Shown here in pieces: positions 1 to 6,326 of a stretch of DNA of 11,342 bases (the stretch's first letter is position 1; each line of letters begins with the position of its first letter). Source of the DNA: an uncultured Rhodospirillales bacterium (lineage in GTDB: Bacteria > Pseudomonadota > Alphaproteobacteria > ATCC43930 > CGMCC-115725); assembly GCA_903897565.1 (NCBI GenBank), contig CAIUCF010000554.1, positions 1 to 11,342 on the forward strand, given 5' to 3'. The notes under the pieces are model-generated. The model was given only the letters and a program-made list of their open reading frames with translations, had not been told where the DNA came from and made no database searches. Position numbers and translations under genes: made by a program.

Positions 1-838
1 CCGCCGTATATTTGCCGCGCAGGGCCTCGAGGCTGACGATTGCGATCGAGGCGATCACGGCGATCGTGTTGACGAGGTTCAACCGGGCGCCATCGCGCAG
101 CTCGGTGCCCATCTCGACGGTGCGGATGCTCCACCAGTCGCTCTGCGCCTCCTCGAAGCGGCGCTTGATCACGCGTTCGCCGGCAAAGCTGCGGACGGTT
201 GCGATCTGACTGACCATCTCGCTCAGCAGGCCGGCCATCTTGCCCATCACCTGATGCCAGCGCCGGCGCAACGGCTTGGTCTTGGCAACCGTCTGGAATG
301 AGCTGAAGAGATTATAGGGGATCAGCACCAGCATGATCAGGCCGATCGCCGGCGCCTTGACGAGCAGGACGCTGATGCCGAAGAACAGCTGGAGGATGCT
401 CGCCAGCGTGCCCTCGCTGAGCTGGAACAGCCACATGGTGATCGAGGTGATGGCGCCGTAGCGGTCCATGACGTCGCCGACCCGGGTGCGTTCGTAATAG
501 TCGAGCGACAGGGTGGCCATATTGTCGAACACCCGCTGGCGCAGGGTGCTGACGGTGTTGAGCCACAGCGCGTCCGACTGGCCCTCGAGCAGGTAGTTGA
601 ACAGGATCGTCGCGACCCGTAAGCCGCCGAAGGTCAGGATCAGCAGAATCAGCGTCGACTGCGCCTCGGCGAAGCTGAGCTTGTGCGCCGACAGGCGTAT
701 CACCGTATCGACGATGCCCTTGAACAGGTAAGGGATGGCGGTGCCGACGAGCCCCAGCATCGCGCTGGCAACCACGATGACCACCAGCCGGCCGCGATAC
801 TCCGGGATCAGGGTGATGACGTGCCAAATATTCTTCAT
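1..838 (-). CDS. ABC exporter transmembrane domain protein, N-terminal part (cut by left window edge)
   Basis: 279 codons are visible, read from ATG at 838-836 to the window edge, so the C-terminus is missing. The visible part looks like a type 1 ABC exporter membrane domain. It has a short cytoplasmic start, hydrophobic segments near residues 17-39, 60-84 and 145-180, and a fourth near the left edge. Between segments 2 and 3 lies the family's cytoplasmic coupling pattern (YYERTRVGDVMDR, about residues 114-126), and later the 'VRSFAGE' stretch typical of the second intracellular loop. The ATPase domain (Walker A, signature motif, Walker B) would lie beyond the edge or in a separate gene, so substrate and full architecture cannot be told. 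No Shine-Dalgarno stands before the ATG. A GTG two codons upstream is an alternative start, and an in-frame TAG further upstream limits any extension. The gene is monocistronic as far as visible. Family call is firm; function beyond 'exporter' is open. Confidence 0.85.
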   Translation of the reverse strand, partial: MKNIWHVITLIPEYRGRLVVIVVASAMLGLVGTAIPYLFKGIVDTVIRLSAHKLSFAEAQSTLILLILTFGGLRVATILFNYLLEGQSDALWLNTVSTLRQRVFDNMATLSLDYYERTRVGDVMDRYGAITSITMWLFQLSEGTLASILQLFFGISVLLVKAPAIGLIMLVLIPYNLFSSFQTVAKTKPLRRRWHQVMGKMAGLLSEMVSQIATVRSFAGERVIKRRFEEAQSDWWSIRTVEMGTELRDGARLNLVNTIAVIASIAIVSLEALRGKYTA

Positions 839-1157
839 CGGCACCGTCGAGGCATCGTCGATGGATGTGGGGCTGACAGGATATTCCCGAATTGCATACT
901 ATATTGCCTTGCGCCGACAGGGGGCGTCTGTCTATATAGCGGCGTTTCGTGCGATATAATATGAAATTTCCACGGAGCCACCGCGCGCTCACGCCCCGTC
1001 TGGCGGGCGATCATGACGTTTCTACCCGATCAAAGGGATTGTGTATCGTGCCGTCGATTGATTTTCACCTGAGGGCCCTGACCATCCTCGCCGGTGCCCT
1101 GCTGGTCGGCGCGCTGCTGCACGGCGTGAGCTGAACGCGGGCGCTCGACCCCCGCGA
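839..1157. other. intergenic region between ABC exporter gene and chrR
   Basis: 319 bases lie between the ABC start (minus) and the chrR stop (minus). The region holds a perfect TATAAT at 955-960 on the plus strand but no convincing -35 partner 16-18 bases upstream. It also holds a short minus-strand frame (835-897) that ends on the ABC start codon, the possible 28-residue peptide at 1048-1134, and a GC-only inverted repeat CGCGGG/CCCGCG (1136-1141 and 1151-1156) without a T-run. The stretch 895-960 is more AT-rich than its surroundings, as promoter DNA usually is, and probably contains the ABC exporter promoter. A -10-like TATAGT reads on the minus strand at 903-898, but its spacing to any -35 is poor. 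Confidence 0.5.
1048..1134 (+). CDS. possible 28-residue single-span membrane peptide
   Basis: A short frame starts at GTG 1048, with AGGGA at 1034-1038 nine bases upstream as a plausible ribosome binding site, and stops at TGA 1132-1134. The peptide begins PSIDFHLRALT, continues with a hydrophobic Leu/Ala/Gly/Val run of about 17 residues, and ends HGVS. That is the shape of a small membrane-spanning peptide. It lies in the gap between the divergently placed ABC exporter gene and the 3' end of chrR, on the opposite strand to both. I recognise no family. A longer reading in the same frame from ATG 949 adds a basic, non-hydrophobic N-terminus that looks like translated intergenic DNA. Small transmembrane peptides are easily faked in GC-rich sequence, so this is a candidate only. 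Confidence 0.3.
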   Translation: MPSIDFHLRALTILAGALLVGALLHGVS

Positions 1158-1814
1158 TCAGATATCCACGAACAACGGGATCAGACGGCCGAACACGCCC
1201 TGGAACTTGAGCCGCCCCTCGACGGCAATCAGACACAGGCAATCCTCGTCTGCAGGGATCGAGGGTCGGTGGATGATGTCGGCGTCATGCTCGATGAAGT
1301 CGCCCGCGACGAAAGCACCGCCCTCGTCATAAAGTTTGCCCTCGAGCACGACCGTCATCTCGCGCCCGCGATGGCCGTGCGATGGCAACGGGGTGCCGCG
1401 CGCGACTTTGAACAGGGTTGCGCGGGTTTCGCGGCCTCGGCGCCGCACGACATCGACCGTTTCGATCCCGCGGCCCAGCCGCTTCCACGGCAGATCAGCG
1501 ACGTCGCCGAGATAGGGTGCCAAGGGCGACCTGGCAAAGGGCCCGCCCGACGCCGGTCGGGGGATTTCGCGTGACGATGCGGTTGCTCCTTCATCGAGCC
1601 GCGCCAAGGTCCGGGCGAAGGCGGCAGGCGCCAGCGCCTCGGGTTCGAGATCCTCGAGCATGACGCCGCCGATCGCCTCGATTTCTGCCAGCCGATCACG
1701 ACACTCCGTGCACATCGAGATGTGGGTTACGACCACCAGCGCCAGCGGTTCGGAGAGGCTGCCGCCGCCATATTCGAACAATGTCGCGTCGCTCGGATGA
1801 TGAGTCGGCGTCAC
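1158..1814 (-). CDS. chrR: anti-sigma factor ChrR, zinc-binding anti-sigma domain plus cupin
   Basis: A 218-residue protein predicted to hold the ECF sigma factor encoded just upstream. The N-terminal zinc anti-sigma domain shows His6, His31, Cys35 and Cys38 (HISMCTEC), the same positions as the zinc ligands I recall for Rhodobacter sphaeroides ChrR. A linker of about 60 residues leads to a C-terminal cupin-like domain (roughly residues 100-200) with candidate metal ligands His146, His148, Glu152 and His182. In R. sphaeroides the C-terminal domain is needed for the singlet-oxygen signal that releases RpoE. The start is GTG at 1814-1812, overlapping the rpoE stop in GTGA, so translation is coupled and the two proteins should be made together. 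The length matches the family. No terminator with a T-run is visible after the stop. The inducing signal in this organism is inferred from the family, not shown. Confidence 0.95.
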   Translation of the reverse strand: MTPTHHPSDATLFEYGGGSLSEPLALVVVTHISMCTECRDRLAEIEAIGGVMLEDLEPEALAPAAFARTLARLDEGATASSREIPRPASGGPFARSPLAPYLGDVADLPWKRLGRGIETVDVVRRRGRETRATLFKVARGTPLPSHGHRGREMTVVLEGKLYDEGGAFVAGDFIEHDADIIHRPSIPADEDCLCLIAVEGRLKFQGVFGRLIPLFVDI

Positions 1815-2383
1815 AGGACGTCTCCAAGGGCGGCACGCAACCGCTTCATGGCGAGCCGAAGCCGCGATTTGACCGTTCCGAGCGGAATGCCGAGATCGCG
1901 ACAGATGTCGCCATGGGCCTTGTCGGCGAAAAAGGACAGCGCGACGACCTCGGCCTGGTCCGGGGGCAGCACTTTCAGCGCCGCGCGCAGACGTTGCTCC
2001 TGCTGGTTGGCGGCGATCGTCTCTTCGACGGCGGGCGGCTGGGATGGCGTCAATGCGGGCTCGTCGGGGTGCAGCTCGGGATGGGCCTCGCGGCGGATCG
2101 CGTCGATCCTCAGATTGCGGGCGATAGTGAAGATCCAGGTCGAGGCCTGGGATTTCCGCGGATCGTAATAGGCCGCCTTGCGCCAGACCAAAAGCATCGC
2201 CTCTTGGGACAATTCTTCCGCGACCGCCGCCGGTGCCCCGAGCCGCATGAGATACGCCTTTACGCGCGGCGCGAAATGGCCGAACAGCGCCCCGAACGCC
2301 GCGCGATCGCCGTGTTCGGCGATCGCCACGATCTGGCGCGCGAAGGTTTCGACTGCCGTGGGGGAGCCGCGATCATCCTTCAT
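1811..2383 (-). CDS. rpoE: ECF sigma factor RpoE (ChrR-controlled, ECF11-like)
   Basis: From ATG 2383 the protein has 190 residues. Region 2 spans about residues 28-100 and includes AEELSQEAMLLVW (about 55-67) and STWIFTIARNLRIDAIRRE (81-99), the core- and -10-binding parts. Region 4 covers about the last 60 residues, with LPPDQAEVVALSFF and the helix-turn-helix GIPLGTVKSRLRLAMKRL. There is no region 3, as expected of ECF factors. The start is uncertain. ATG 2383 gives the usual N-terminal length (about 30 residues before region 2) but only a weak ribosome binding site. ATG 2467 adds 28 Pro/Arg-rich residues and lies where the predicted promoter would start transcription, so it would be nearly leaderless. 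The rpoE stop overlaps the chrR GTG start. The divergent neighbour is pntAA. Together with ChrR it should form a sigma/anti-sigma pair responding to photo-oxidative or related stress; that role is inferred from the family. Confidence 0.93.
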   Translation of the reverse strand: MKDDRGSPTAVETFARQIVAIAEHGDRAAFGALFGHFAPRVKAYLMRLGAPAAVAEELSQEAMLLVWRKAAYYDPRKSQASTWIFTIARNLRIDAIRREAHPELHPDEPALTPSQPPAVEETIAANQQEQRLRAALKVLPPDQAEVVALSFFADKAHGDICRDLGIPLGTVKSRLRLAMKRLRAALGDVL

Positions 2384-2474
2384 CGTCTGCGCGAGCCGGG
2401 GAAACCGTGACGTCGTTCCGGGCCGCGGGACTGCCGGAACCGGGGTGAGGCGAGGAGAAGCTTCCATGCAAACA

Positions 2475-2502
2475 TATACGTGACCCGCGCCGTGTTGGAT
2501 CA
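2475..2502 (-). promoter_or_regulatory. candidate sigma-E (RpoE) autoregulated promoter for rpoE-chrR
   Basis: On the minus strand TGATCC (2502-2497) is followed after 16 bases by CGTATA (2480-2475). These resemble the -35 and -10 elements I recall for promoters of RpoE-ChrR type sigma factors (TGATC-type -35, CGTA-type -10). Such sigma factors usually transcribe their own gene, and the position directly upstream of rpoE fits. Transcription would begin near 2466-2469, giving either an 84-base leader to ATG 2383 or an almost leaderless mRNA at ATG 2467. I looked for the same pair facing pntAA on the plus strand and did not find it. Confidence 0.65.
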
Positions 2503-2589
2503 CGCGTCGGTGGGTGATCGTGGATACCGTCGCGCCTGCTTGATCGCATCGTCCCAGCGCGTCCGGGAATTGATGGTAACCGATTCCGG

Positions 2590-2608
2590 CATTCCTGTCA
2601 GGGGAATG
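2590..2608. repeat. short inverted repeat upstream of pntAA
   Basis: CATTCC (2590-2595) pairs with GGAATG (2603-2608) around a 7-base centre. The inner part, CCTGTCAGG (2594-2602), is itself nearly palindromic. The motif CCTGTC recurs at 2691-2696 and its complement GACAGG at 2740-2745, so the three copies may be related. It could be a protein-binding operator or a small hairpin. No protein is known to me for it. Confidence 0.35.
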
Positions 2609-2690
2609 ACGTTTGCGGCGCGGTTCCGCTGCCTGCGGGCGACCGCTGGATCGGCGGCTGCGACGATAGGCTGCCGGGGCGTTTGAAAAT

Positions 2691-2745
2691 CCTGTCGGAC
2701 GCGGCCGGGAAACCTGATAATAACCGGCAGGTTGGCCTCGACAGG
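2691..2745 (+). repeat. nested hairpin in the pntAA upstream region
   Basis: Three nested pairings stack in order: CCTGTCG (2691-2697) with CGACAGG (2739-2745), GGCC (2703-2706) with GGCC (2734-2737), and AACCTG (2711-2716) with CAGGTT (2728-2733). They enclose an 11-base loop (2717-2727). Seventeen base pairs form with bulges mainly on the 5' side (2698-2702 and 2707-2710). No T-run follows, so it is not a simple terminator. It ends 107 bases before the pntAA start and would be in the mRNA leader if transcription begins upstream. I do not recognise a known riboswitch in it. Confidence 0.45.
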
Positions 2746-2837
2746 TGACGGCTGCGTCGTGTTGCGCTGCCTCGCCCTCTGCGAAGGGGGCCAGCACCGA
2801 ACTCGAGCCAGCGTTTCATACAACCGGGCTGGATTAT

Positions 2838-2845
2838 AAGGGAAG
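2838..2845 (+). promoter_or_regulatory. ribosome binding site that sets the pntAA start
   Basis: AAGGGAAG lies 7 bases before ATG 2853. It favours this start over an upstream in-frame start at 2745, whose extra 36 residues are unlike the transhydrogenase N-terminus. Confidence 0.7.
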
Positions 2846-2852
2846 CTCCGTA

Positions 2853-4004
2853 ATGAAAGTTGCCATTTTAAAAGAAACGCGTCCGGACGAAAGGCGGGTG
2901 GCGGCAACGCCAGATACCGTCAAGCGGATGATCGGGCTCGGCCTCGACGTTGTTGTCGAAACCGATGCCGGTCTTGAAGCCTCGTTCACGGATGCAGCCT
3001 ATGAGGCGGCAGGCGCGAAGATCGTGCCGGATGCCAGAACTGCCGCGCAAGGGGCAGGCCTCGTTTTGAAGGTGCAGCGTCCGCAACTCGGTGGCGAAGG
3101 CCCCGATGAGCTGGCCTATCTCGAAAAGGGCACGATTCTGATCGGCATGCTCGCGCCGCTGCAGAACAAGGCCGATGTCGAGGCCTATGGCCGCGCCGGT
3201 CTGACCAGCTTCGCCATGGAGCTGATTCCGCGCATCACCCGCGCGCAGTCGATGGACGTGCTGAGCTCGCAGTCGAACCTCGCCGGCTATCGCGCCGTGC
3301 TCGACGCCGCGGCCGAGTTCACCCGCGCCTTCCCGATGATGATGACCGCCGCCGGCACCGTGCCGCCCGCGCGCGTTTTCGTCATGGGCGCCGGTGTCGC
3401 CGGTCTACAGGCGATCGCCACGGCACGCCGTCTCGGCGCGATCGTGTCGGCCAATGACGTCCGCCCGGCGGTTAAGGAGCAGGTCGAAAGTCTCGGCGCG
3501 ACCTTCGTCGCCGTGATCGACGACGAGTTCAAGCAGGCGGAGACGGGTGGCGGCTACGCCAAGGCGATGAGCCCGGAATACCAGGCCAAGCAGGCCGCAC
3601 TCACCGCCGAGACCATCAAGAAGCAGGACATCATCATCACCACCGCGCTGATTCCGGGCCGTGCGGCCCCGGTTCTGGTGACGGAAGAGATGGTCAAGTC
3701 GATGAAGCCGGGCTCGGTCATCGTCGATCTCGCGGTCGAGCAGGGCGGCAATTGCCCGCTGTCGGAATATGGCAAGGTCGTGCAGAAGCACGGTGTGACC
3801 CTGGTCGGTCATGCCAATGTGCCCTCGCGCGTCGCCACCGACGCCTCGGCGCTCTATGCCCGCAACCTGCTGAACTTCCTCACCCTGCTCGTCGACAAGG
3901 ACACCAAGGGTCTGAAGATCGATACCAGCGACGAGATCGTGAAGGGCACCCTCGTGACCCAGGATGGCGTCATCGTCCATCCCGCCCTCGCGCCCGCAGC
4001 CTGA
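2853..4004 (+). CDS. pntAA: NAD(P) transhydrogenase subunit alpha 1 (NAD(H)-binding domain I, PntAA)
   Basis: A 383-residue soluble subunit of the proton-translocating transhydrogenase, carrying the NAD(H) site on the cytoplasmic face. The start MKVAILKETRPDERRVA is typical of the family (also of alanine dehydrogenase, a relative). The RQDS loop residues fall at Arg127, Gln132, Asp135 and Ser138, the numbering I recall for Rhodospirillum rubrum domain I. The Rossmann motif GAGVAG is at residues 179-184, followed by a long helix and the acidic end of the second strand (NDVRP). Length matches R. rubrum PntAA (about 384). It is the first gene of pntAA-pntAB-pntB; the next start is 23 bases after its stop. 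Alanine dehydrogenase is excluded by the two membrane-subunit genes that follow. The divergent neighbour is rpoE. Confidence 0.97.
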   Translation: MKVAILKETRPDERRVAATPDTVKRMIGLGLDVVVETDAGLEASFTDAAYEAAGAKIVPDARTAAQGAGLVLKVQRPQLGGEGPDELAYLEKGTILIGMLAPLQNKADVEAYGRAGLTSFAMELIPRITRAQSMDVLSSQSNLAGYRAVLDAAAEFTRAFPMMMTAAGTVPPARVFVMGAGVAGLQAIATARRLGAIVSANDVRPAVKEQVESLGATFVAVIDDEFKQAETGGGYAKAMSPEYQAKQAALTAETIKKQDIIITTALIPGRAAPVLVTEEMVKSMKPGSVIVDLAVEQGGNCPLSEYGKVVQKHGVTLVGHANVPSRVATDASALYARNLLNFLTLLVDKDTKGLKIDTSDEIVKGTLVTQDGVIVHPALAPAA

Positions 4005-4027
4005 TTGGGGAGGATAGAGAGACAGAC

Positions 4028-4438
4028 ATGGATCAGACCCTTAGCGATCGGGCGTCGCAACTCGGCACGGACGCCCAGCACCTCTCCCAGAATCTGAGCA
4101 TTCTGGCCGAGCAACTCAAAATCCAGGCGCATGCCGCGGGAGCCGGCGCGGGCATCAGCCCCTTCGTGTTCTTCCTGACGGTGTTCGTGCTGGCCTGCTT
4201 CGTCGGCTATTACGTGGTGTGGCGGGTTACCCCCGCCCTGCATTCGCCGCTGATGAGCGTCACCAACGCGATCTCCTCGGTGATCATCGTCGGCGCACTG
4301 ATCGCGTTGGGACCGTCGGGCCTCACCTTCTCGAAGTTCATGGGCTTCATCGCCGTGATCCTCGCCTCGGTGAACATCTTCGGCGGCTTCCTCGTGACGC
4401 AGCGCATGCTCGCCATGTTCAAGAAAAAGCAAAAGTAA
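4028..4438 (+). CDS. pntAB: NAD(P) transhydrogenase subunit alpha 2 (PntAB, membrane part)
   Basis: A 136-residue membrane subunit equal to the C-terminal part of the single-chain alpha subunit of Escherichia coli. The first ~40 residues are polar and helical (DQTLSDRASQLGTDAQHLSQ). Three hydrophobic helices follow: about 45-70 (starting ISPFVFFLTVFVL), 77-97 (ending VGALIALG) and 100-126 (ending GGFLVTQRM). The tail is basic (MFKKKQK), consistent with a cytoplasmic end. Together with PntB it forms the proton channel, domain II. GGAGG at 4009-4013 is 14 bases from the ATG, a longer gap than usual. The pntB start is 13 bases after the stop. Splitting PntA in two is normal in alphaproteobacteria and is not a frameshift, because each part has its own start and the break falls between domains. 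Confidence 0.95.
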   Translation: MDQTLSDRASQLGTDAQHLSQNLSILAEQLKIQAHAAGAGAGISPFVFFLTVFVLACFVGYYVVWRVTPALHSPLMSVTNAISSVIIVGALIALGPSGLTFSKFMGFIAVILASVNIFGGFLVTQRMLAMFKKKQK

Positions 4439-4451
4439 GGGGCGCCAGACA

Positions 4452-5855
4452 ATGACCGAAAATTTCGCGGCCCTGCTTTACCTGGTCGCCTCCGTTTGCT
4501 TCATCATGGCACTCAGGGGGCTGTCGCACCCCGAGACGTCGCAGTCGGGCAACCGCTACGGCATGATCGGCATGACGATCGCCATCGTTACAACCCTCCT
4601 GACCCCTCATGTCCAGTCCTACTGGATGATCATCCTCGGCCTCGCCATCGGCGGGACCATCGGCTACTTCGTCGCGAAGAAGATCGAGATGACGGCGTTG
4701 CCGCAGCTCGTCGCCTTCTTCCACAGCCTCGTCGGCCTCGCCGCCGTGTGCGTGGCGACCGCCGCGTTCACCGCTCCCGGCAATTACGGGATCCTCGACG
4801 CCAACGGTCATATCGAGATGGGCAGCCTGGTCGAGATGGGCCTCGGCACCGCGATCGGCGCGATCACCTTCACCGGCTCGATCATCGCCTTCGCCAAGCT
4901 GCAGGCGCTGATCAGCGGCAAGCCGCTGATGTTCCCGATGCAGCATTACCTCAACCTCGCGCTCGGCATCGCGATCATCGCCCTGGTGCTGATCCTGATG
5001 TGGACGCAGTCGACAGCGGTCTTCGCTCTGCTCGTGCTGCTGTCGCTGGCGCTCGGCTTCCTGCTGATCCTGCCGATCGGCGGCGCCGACATGCCGGTCG
5101 TCATCTCGATGCTCAACAGCTACTCGGGTTGGGCCGCCTGCGGCATCGGCTTCACGCTCAGCAATCCGCTGCTGATCGTCGCCGGCGCGCTGGTCGGTTC
5201 CTCGGGCGCGATCCTGAGCTACATCATGTGTAAGGGCATGAACCGCTCGATCTTCAACGTCATCCTCGGCGGCTTCGGTACCGATGCCGGTGCGGGTGCC
5301 GCTGCGGGCGGTGCCAAGGGCGATCAGGTCGTGAAGTCGGGCTCGGCGGAAGACGCGGCCTTCATCATGAAGAACGCGGCGAGCGTGATCATCGTCCCCG
5401 GCTACGGCATGGCGGTGGCACAGGCGCAGCACACCTTGCGTGAAATGGCCGATCTGCTGAAGAAGGAAGGCGTCTCGGTGCGCTACGCGATCCATCCGGT
5501 CGCCGGCCGCATGCCCGGGCACATGAACGTGCTGCTGGCCGAAGCCAACGTGCCCTATGACGAGGTGCTGGAGCTCGAGGAAATCAATCGCGATTTCGCC
5601 TCGACCGACGTCGCCTTCGTCATCGGCGCCAACGACGTCACCAACCCTGCGGCGCGCAGCGATCCGAATTCGCCAATTTTTGGCATGCCGATCCTGGATG
5701 TCGAAAAGGCGAAGACGGTGCTGTTCATCAAGCGCTCGATGGCGTCCGGCTATGCCGGCGTCGACAACGAGCTGTTCTTCCGTCCGAACACCATGATGCT
5801 GTTCGGCGACGCGAAGAAGGTGTGCGAGGACATCGTCAAGACCTTCGGCCACTGA
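4452..5855 (+). CDS. pntB: NAD(P) transhydrogenase subunit beta (PntB)
   Basis: 467 residues. The N-terminal ~270 residues hold the multi-helix membrane domain (domain II) that moves protons. The C-terminal ~180 residues are the NADP(H)-binding domain III, which hydride from NADH reaches via PntAA. His91 (in QLVAFFHSLVGL) occupies the position of the conserved membrane histidine of E. coli PntB. The stretch GGADMPVVISMLNSYSGWAA in a later helix is strongly conserved in the family. Domain III shows the GYGMAV nucleotide loop (residues 317-322), HPVAGRMPGHMNVLLAEA, and the late motifs GANDVTNPAA and KRSMASGYAGVDN. AAGGGG at 4437-4442 gives a good ribosome binding site 9 bases before the ATG. 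It is the last gene of the operon, followed by a strong hairpin terminator. The enzyme uses the proton gradient to make NADPH. Confidence 0.98.
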   Translation: MTENFAALLYLVASVCFIMALRGLSHPETSQSGNRYGMIGMTIAIVTTLLTPHVQSYWMIILGLAIGGTIGYFVAKKIEMTALPQLVAFFHSLVGLAAVCVATAAFTAPGNYGILDANGHIEMGSLVEMGLGTAIGAITFTGSIIAFAKLQALISGKPLMFPMQHYLNLALGIAIIALVLILMWTQSTAVFALLVLLSLALGFLLILPIGGADMPVVISMLNSYSGWAACGIGFTLSNPLLIVAGALVGSSGAILSYIMCKGMNRSIFNVILGGFGTDAGAGAAAGGAKGDQVVKSGSAEDAAFIMKNAASVIIVPGYGMAVAQAQHTLREMADLLKKEGVSVRYAIHPVAGRMPGHMNVLLAEANVPYDEVLELEEINRDFASTDVAFVIGANDVTNPAARSDPNSPIFGMPILDVEKAKTVLFIKRSMASGYAGVDNELFFRPNTMMLFGDAKKVCEDIVKTFGH

Positions 5856-5917
5856 TCCGAGCTGCCGGCATCCCGCGTCGCGGGGTGCTGGCTTCGGTCG
5901 GTAGCTTCAAGACAACA

Positions 5918-5950
5918 AAAAAGCGCCGATCGGATCGATCGGCGCTTTTT
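5918..5950. terminator. bidirectional intrinsic terminator between pntB and rpsU
   Basis: A perfect 15-bp inverted repeat, AAAAAGCGCCGATCG (5918-5932) and its complement (5936-5950), surrounds a 3-base centre. The A-run on the left and T-run on the right give a U-tract in both directions. It can end pntB transcripts on the plus strand and rpsU transcripts on the minus strand, which converge here. Confidence 0.93.
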
Positions 5951-5976
5951 CTATTCCGGCAGATGCCGCAGCGGGC

Positions 5977-6180
5977 TCAATAGCCTTCGCGATCCATCCG
6001 CTTGCGCAGCAGCTTGCGATGACGGCGAACCGCCTCGGCCTGCTCGCGGGCGCGGCGCTCCGAGGGCTTCTCGTAATTGCGGCGCAGCTTCATTTCACGG
6101 AAGACACCTTCGCGCTGCATCTTCTTCTTCAGCGCACGAAGGGCTTGATCGACGTTATTGTCACGGACGAGGACTTGCAC
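5977..6180 (-). CDS. rpsU: 30S ribosomal protein S21
   Basis: A 67-residue, strongly basic protein with the S21 signature start (MQVLVRDNNVDQALRALKKK) and the middle motif REGVFREMKLRRNYEKPSERRAREQ. It binds the platform of the 30S subunit near the 3' end of 16S rRNA and helps initiation. The start is GTG at 6180-6178: the in-frame codon two places upstream is TAA, so no longer reading is possible, and the next residues match the family N-terminus. An AAGGAG site (6199-6194) lies 13 bases upstream, slightly far. The C-terminus is Arg/Lys-rich, as in alphaproteobacterial S21. It faces pntB and shares its terminator. It appears monocistronic, with the kinase gene upstream on the same strand ending about 147 bases before. 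Confidence 0.97.
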   Translation of the reverse strand: MQVLVRDNNVDQALRALKKKMQREGVFREMKLRRNYEKPSERRAREQAEAVRRHRKLLRKRMDREGY

Positions 6181-6326
6181 GGGTTACCCACCGCTCCTTG
6201 GCGTATAAAAACGGGTGGCCAACGCGAGAGCGTAGCCAGAGAGGGGAGTACATATCACCGCCTCGATTCGAAGAAAAGGGGGGTTTTGCGACGTTTTTGC
6301 GTTTTTCCGGCCGCCGCCAGGAGTTG

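Larger units (their letters stand above)
2468..2852. other. divergent intergenic region between rpoE and pntAA
   Basis: 385 bases without a supported gene. The rpoE-proximal end holds the candidate sigma-E promoter. The centre holds a short inverted repeat CATTCC/GGAATG (2590-2608). The pntAA-proximal part holds a nested inverted repeat at 2691-2745. A strong ribosome binding site (AAGGGAAG, 2838-2845) precedes pntAA. I could not identify a convincing sigma-70 promoter for pntAA: TATAAG at 2835-2840 overlaps the ribosome binding site and is too close to the start to be its -10 box. Open frames crossing the region (for example 2480-2686 plus) have no recognisable family, no good ribosome binding site and no coding character. 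Confidence 0.6.

Noticed and set aside
312..992. 226-codon minus-strand frame over the ABC exporter start
   Set aside because: Arg/Pro/His-rich reading; a different minus-strand frame gives a clear ABC exporter membrane domain from 838 to the window edge.
1136..1156. CGCGGG/CCCGCG inverted repeat as chrR terminator
   Set aside because: Only six GC pairs around a 9-base loop and no T-run in either direction; such repeats are common at this GC content.
2515..2546. TGATCG copies as sigma-E -35 elements facing pntAA
   Set aside because: No CGTA-like -10 follows at 15-18 bases for either copy.
2480..2686. 68-codon plus-strand frame in the rpoE-pntAA gap
   Set aside because: No ribosome binding site, no family, and its start lies inside the predicted rpoE promoter.
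2745..2852. 36-residue N-terminal extension of PntAA
   Set aside because: The extra residues do not resemble transhydrogenase, and ATG 2853 has a strong ribosome binding site and the family N-terminus.
4005..4027. Frameshift splitting pntA
   Set aside because: The break falls between domains, each part has its own start and stop, and separate PntAA and PntAB chains are normal in alphaproteobacteria.
4419..5852. 477-codon open frame antisense to pntB
   Set aside because: Its His/Asp/Arg/Gln-rich composition is what a GC-rich coding strand gives when read from the other side, and the sense frame is an unmistakable PntB.
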